Both the position numbers and the translations under genes were made by a program. The notes beneath the pieces are model-generated. The model did no database searches. It was not told the DNA's origin and worked only from the letters and a program-made list of their open reading frames with translations. Below, one piece after another: positions 58,301 to 64,000 of a stretch of DNA of 64,000 nucleotides. Source of the stretch: Pipra filicauda (lineage: Eukaryota > Chordata > Aves > Passeriformes > Pipridae); contig NW_024104332.1 of NCBI RefSeq assembly GCF_003945595.2, positions 682,001 to 746,000 on the forward strand. Reading direction: 5' to 3'. Position 1 is the first letter of the stretch, and the number at the start of each line of letters is the position of its first letter.

Positions 58301-61300
58301 GATTAGCTTTATATAATCAGATAGGCAGAAACTATGGAACTCTTTTCCTTTCCTTGTCTTAAATTAGGGGGAAAAAAGGCTACCCTAGAACAAGTCAAAA
58401 CATTGAATTTTATGCCAGAGAGAACATGTCCTCCTTCAAAATCTCTGCTAATTGGGTGATGCTCAGAGAGCAATTTGGTGTTATTTAGAAAATTTATATT
58501 ATTAGGCCCCATTTGCAATCCATGTTACCTGCACCTGAAGAATTGATCGTTACCTCTAAGCTCATATACACAAGGGAAGAAGATTTATCAAAATGGAAAA
58601 CAATTTTTTGTGGGGTTTTTGTCTGTGAATGCTGGCAGAAAGCCACTAGTTTTCTGAATCTGTAATTTTATGTCTCTATGTTCAGCAGATGTTTATCTAA
58701 ATTATTTGAATCTGTCTTTTCTGTTTTAGGCACATTTAGTATTAAGGAATGACCCCTGAGTAACAGCATCCATTAAAAGTTAATTAAGAGGAAGTTAAAG
58801 GAGAAAGAATTACTTTTTTCATACCCCCAGCAGACATTTATTTCATTTTGGCAGGTTAAAAAATGAGAAAATTTTGAATATTTTTAGGGAAAAGCTTTAC
58901 CATCCACTTCCTTACATGCTAATTAGGAAATGCAATCCACTCCCTAATGTTGAGTGAGTAAGTAATGTAAGTTGCTTCATTCATTTGTTTAGCAATCAAA
59001 CTTTCAAAAGTGCGAAGTCAAATAGAAGGCAGTTAGGGGCTGCCACCAAAAACCAACCCATTTTTTAACATTACACTTATTAGTAGACACTACTTACTGT
59101 CTTTTTAGTTATTATCAGTGTCAAATAATGTCTTTATTGTTTTAGATTTAATACAGCTACTGACACTTGACTACGAGAGCAAAATATACCTAGAAAAAGG
59201 TGTGCAGCCCCATACTTGTACACACACACTTTTTAAACTTGCAGGTGGGTGTTCAAGATTTATTTAACTCTCCTTTACGGCAAGTCACACTCCACTGGAA
59301 ACACAAGGATCCAAATTCAAAGTACAGTCTTGATATGAATATGTGCATTTTTCCTCCAGAGAAAGAGTACTTTCTGGATTTAAAAAAAAAAAAGTAATAA
59401 CAACAGAATGTCATAAAAAAAAAGTCTTGGCCACTGAGAGCAGCAAAGCTGCTCTAATGAAGTCAGGCAATTATTCTTCTAAAAGAACACTCCCAAGCTC
59501 CAAAGCAGTGCCCTGGTGTCAGGTCCCAAAGACTGTACTGGGGAGGAGAGGAGGGCACAGGTGCCCCCAAGGCTGTGGGGTGTCCTCTGCCAGCTCTGCC
59601 AGGGCAATCCCCTTGGGGACACGTCATCCCTCTCCCTGCCTACACCCAAGAGCTCCAGCACCACGGGACACGTGTGCTGCCGTTGGGGAGGGGGGAATTG
59701 GAGACGTGAGGCTCTGTATTATTCAGAGAGGAACAGACCAAGGGCTAACTATTAATAACGTGACTAAAAGGGAACTAAAAAGGGGAATACGCTGGAAATA
59801 CACAGCAGATCTTGCAAACTCCATTTTCCAGATTTGGAAAGGAAAGGTCTTAGAGGGACCCAAATGCACAAAAATAAAATTGCCCCTAAACCAAATTTCT
59901 TCAAATACGTTATACATTTTTTCCCAGAATAAAACTGCTTCACTTTTTTTCCCTCAAAACAGCTTGCATTACCTATTTCCTATGAACTCGACTTTTTTAA
60001 AACTCAAATTGTACTCCTAAACTATGACTGACACTTATTTGCACTTAAGCTGTGTCAAATAAACTACTTAGACCCCATGTTTCTTACATCTAAAGGTCTA
60101 ATTTTAACTTACCCCATATCCCATCTGTGAGATGGTGGCACTGCAGGAGAACCACAGTGGAGATCCAGACTCAACTTCCAAGGGTTCTGTCTCAACTAGC
60201 AAAACCAGTTGCATGCCATTACTAGATGGAGCTGGAAAGGGGGACAGGTTTGGCAGTAGGTTGGGGTAGACTGTGGGGTGCAATGCACAGAAGGTCCCAC
60301 CTGGCCTTACTCCAGTCCTGACCCCTCCTTGCATAACCTTTTGCTCAAGCATGTCTTTGTTGCTTTTGCACAAATCTAATACAAAACAAGAGATTTAAAT
60401 AAGAAGCAGGTCTATAGCACAGTCATGTCAACACAGATCACCAAGTACCTCTTTTCCTATGGTTTGATTGCAGTGGAAAACTGGACCATTGATACCGGAC
60501 CAGAGTCACCAACAGGGGAAGATCAAGTACAAAGGCTTTATCACATTGCTGAATTCTGCTTCTGGCCTATCAGTTTTGTCCCAGTGCTTCCAATCTGAGT
60601 GTGATGTCTCATTTTTGTAAGATTATTGCTTCTCTATGAAACATTTTTTTGAGGGAAAAGAAACAATCAGCTGAGTAAGGGACTGGCACATAAAATACTA
60701 TCATTTGCAAAATACTGGCCTGAAACCCACTTGGAGGCAGAGAAGCTGGGCTTGAGCCACAAAAGAGGGAAAACAGGAATGCAATAATCACATATTTATT
60801 TTTAGAGAAAATGAGAAGCTAAATAAACTGTAAAACCAGTCTTTACTGGTAAATCCTTTCTGCCCTGAAAACCATGCTGGGCAAAGCAGGAACAGCCAGT
60901 TCTCAGGGGATCAACTGGTGGTACCTTTCTGGCAGCATCTCATTCCTCCTGTGTTGGTGCCAGGACACTTTGAGTCCTGAAACAATTAATTTTAGTAGTG
61001 CTGCAACAAACTACTGCCAGAAATCTGAACTTGAGAGACAACGATGCCACAGCTAAAGCTTATTTTTCTGCTCTAGGCCTGAAATCACCTTGCAATCAAG
61101 AGGGGCTCTGGGACTGCTCTCCTGAAAAGAAGCTCATGGACTTCAACCACCCAGGAAAGCAGGACACAAAACATCCAAACATAACATTTGTGAGAGGATT
61201 AGTGCACTCACAATTGGACTTGGCACGGGATAGTGTGTGTGACTGGGATTTACGGCAGGGATGAGGAACTGCATGCTGACTGCTTTGATAAATGTGCATC

Positions 61301-64000
61301 TTTGAGGTATGGCTAATTGTTCCAAGAAAATAAAGGAGATACCATTAAACACAGGAGGAGAAAACACGCAGAGGAAATTCTGTAAGTGATCCCAGGGCAC
61401 TCAGAGGAGAAGTTTGCCTTCAGGTGAAGATCTTGGGCAGATGAAAGAAAGAAAACCATGAAAGAAAATTTGGCTGTTAACTGCAATGACACAGCAATTC
61501 ACAGCTCTGGTTGCAATCCTCATCCTGGTGCCTCTTAACATAAAATGTCCTCAACTATTTAGCATGCTTATAAATGTGGAAGCTGAATTCAATTATAATC
61601 AGAATATATACAGATTGGCCCTGGACCATAACATGTGAACACCACCTCACCAGGTTGTTGCCTTGAGGGTGCCAGAGCATAAAACTGTTTTAAACCTGCA
61701 TCTGCCTGGCAGTTCCCTGTGCATTAAACATGCACTACCCAGATTTGATCCTATGGGCTAAGTTTGAGGTATGAATTCCCACTGCAAACCCTCACTATCA
61801 ATCAGTGCTGCATGAGGCATCCTACTCAAAATCAATCTGGCAGCTGTCCCTTCAAAACTAGGACCCTCAATTGTTTTGCAGATGATAAAATTGACTATTT
61901 AACCTTTCTTGAAGCAACAAGAAAATATTTTTTCGCAAGTATCTTGCCAGGTCTGAAATTCCAGTTTTTGGAAGACACGGCTGAAGTCACCCCAGAGGTC
62001 TGCCTGCCTCTCTGTGCAAGCCATTTCTCCTTTGCTCTTATGAAAAGTGCATGAGCAGGAAGCCCAGAGCAGCCACCCACTGAGGCTGTGGGGAAGCAGA
62101 ATGGGAATTACGGATCCACAAGCAGTTAGGAGGGAGTAATCTATACAAAGAAACACCATTCACCCCCAATATTTTGATTCAGTGTTTACCAGACCTATTT
62201 ACTGAAAACATATTACCTCACAACGTTATTGTGAGTAGAAAAGAAATTGATTTGTAAGGTTTGGGATTTGTTTGGGTTTTAGTAGATCTTTTTTCAGAAT
62301 GTGTAGCCACAGTCACCATAGCATCACACTTCTAAAACTTCAGTTTTTATGGCTACATCTGGGAAAGGGCAGAGGGATACCTGGTTTGATATATAACAGC
62401 TCATGCTTGGCCTGGAGAGTCTAGTGTAACCTCAACCCATCACGGCCTATCCTGTGCAGACAAGTGTGTCCAGAAGCCTTACTTCAACCTGACAGAACAG
62501 CAGCTCTGTACACAAAAACACATAAAAACAGCTTGTGGGGAATTCAGATAAAAGGAAAGATAAACCACCCCTCCTTTTCTTCAGCACGACACGGTAGAGC
62601 ACTGTAGGTGTGCTGGTGGAGAGACGGACGTGCCGATCCACTAAGAGGACCCTTCATAAAGAGTTCATGTCTGTAATCTGCCCTTCCTCAATTAATATGT
62701 GAGGAAAGCATTTAAGATGCAACATCTTTAACTTAACAAACTAATAGGTTTATCTATTTCTCATATAACCCGAACTGCACAGTACTTTTTCCCTCCTCAC
62801 TGCCTCATCAAAAAGAGGATTTTGTTCTGAGCAAATATGTTCAAGCAGAATCCAATTGCAGCTATGTGGCTATTTTTTTCTAGTAGATTCCAAATTTTCT
62901 ATCAGTTCTTAAATCCTCCAGTATCACCTCTCACTTCTGCTCTGTCAAAAGCAACAGTGTTAGGTGGTATTTCGAAGTTATTCTGGCAAACACCTTCATG
63001 CTCTCCTCCTTTCAACCTTTCACACCTACAGACATCCATGGACCAACTTGACTGGCCTCTAAAAATTTACCCTTCTCATAGCTAGTTAAAAAAAAAAAAT
63101 TTAAAAAAATGGTCAGCGTAGTACAAAGCATTTGTTTATGATGTTCAACAACAATATTATAGTTTCACTCAAATTTTGTGCTCACTGGCTGAAGTTTCTG
63201 GTTACTGCGTTGGCTCCTTAGCCATCCAGAGTAGAAGCACACAACAGCCACGTACCTTCTACTGCACTGCACATACTGTAGGCCTGGGCTTGGAAGAGAC
63301 ATGTTAATATAGTACCAACTAAGTAAATTTAGCCACTATTTTAAATTAATTTAGGTATTGTGTGGTCAGTGGTCATCTGGTAGAAACATTATTACACGCA
63401 TACACACACCAAATTGCTTTTTGGCTAATGACTCATTTGTTTTATTCTTGCCTGTTTCAAAAAAGCGATTAAGCTGAAAATGACCTTCTGAAGATTGTAC
63501 TTGTGGACCAATCTTTTCATTTTTAATTACTTACTTTGGTTTAATTGTTACATTAGGAACTATTAAGAAAGCAGCCAGCTTCATAATCAATAATTTAATT
63601 AGAGTTTTAGGACCAAGAAGTCAATGCAAATGTTATTCTGCAGCCAGGCCTTTCCCAAAGCCTTTGAAAGAACTTTACTCCCATTTTGTTTCAAAGTGAC
63701 ATTGGCGACATAAAAATTAAACTCATACTTGCTGCAATATATCATGCCCACACATTATAGACGTACACGGGCAGCTGGTAAGAAGTTCAGACTCAGGTCA
63801 ATCTATTCTCTGCCCAGACAGGAACACAGCCTGCTGCCCTCACTCCATTTCTAAATAATCAGGGACACGGCCAAGCGCCGGCACACCGTGCACTGCGACA
63901 CCAGGAGCTGTGCTAAGTGTTTACTGGAATCTACGGCCAGACTTCTCCCCCGGCTACAGCTTCAGATATTTTAAATTTGTCTATTTATAGCTCTCTAATT
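52304..64000. other. Unannotated intron segment
   Basis: A GC-richer stretch at 55040-55730 carries a strong plus acceptor (TGTATCCCTTGCAG before 55068) and long frames on both strands. Another GC-richer patch lies at 59500-59710 and an A-run at 63087. No known exon or repeat recognised. Confidence 0.5.

Larger units (their letters stand above)
39054..64000 (-). other. SPAG16: Upstream SPAG16 intron (incomplete)
   Basis: Sequence upstream (on the minus strand) of the 66-bp WD exon. The expected preceding exon, ending in a WD40 motif at phase 0, was not recognised, so the intron probably extends past the window. It contains a solo LTR, two CR1 copies and otherwise unannotated sequence. SPAG16 is known for very long introns in vertebrates, which agrees with this. 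Confidence 0.65.

Noticed and set aside
60112..60139. 28-nt minus-strand segment between GTTCTCCTGCAG and GTAAGTTA
   Set aside because: Too short, frame-disrupting, and no WD40 resemblance despite good splice signals.

Overview
The window looks like nuclear DNA from a bird, most likely a passerine or close relative. It has eight CR1 LINE fragments with the avian 3' end (ATTCTGTGATTCTGTG-type tails), avian-style ERVL and ERVK long terminal repeats, AT-rich non-coding sequence and eukaryotic splice signals. Bacterial or phage features are absent: no operons, no Shine-Dalgarno-led genes and no CRISPR array.

The window lies almost entirely in introns of one minus-strand gene that I identify as SPAG16 (PF20), the WD-repeat protein of the axoneme central apparatus. 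Two consecutive coding exons are visible: 39053..38988 (66 bp, phase 0 to 0) and 20786..20660 (127 bp, phase 0 to 1). Joined in frame they encode a WD40 blade with a strong SPAG16/PF20 signature. The 5' exons (N-terminal coil and earlier WD blades) should lie beyond position 64000. The last WD blade was not found and probably lies before position 1. The intron between the two exons is 18.2 kb.

Layout in ascending coordinates: 1-8.2 kb is intron with two CR1 copies; 8.2-10 kb holds a candidate minus-strand exon and a terminal-exon-like plus-strand segment; 14.85-15.66 kb holds a CpG-rich TATA-bearing promoter-like block, a GGAA-rich polypurine tract and an ERVK-like LTR back to back; 15.7-16.6 kb has two CR1 copies; 20.66-20.79 kb is a SPAG16 exon; 29.2-31.6 kb holds a CR1 scrap, a partial ERVL-type LTR with an internal ~238-bp duplication, and a 1.6-kb minisatellite; 33.7 kb is CR1; 38.99-39.05 kb is a SPAG16 exon; 40.64-41.85 kb is a complete solo LTR with a 5-bp target-site duplication; 42.2 and 52.1 kb carry two CR1 copies of one subfamily. 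The rest is unremarkable intron.

The most unusual object is the minisatellite at about 30036-31620. Its ~31-bp unit carries a YY1-like core (CAAAATGGCGG, about 25 perfect AAAATGGCGG copies), often directly joined to an AP-1-type TGACTCA (about 16 copies). It is organised as monomers, 60-bp dimers and a ~395-455-bp higher-order repeat. Its centre keeps CpGs that the edges have lost to TpG/CpA. Any regulatory role is inference.
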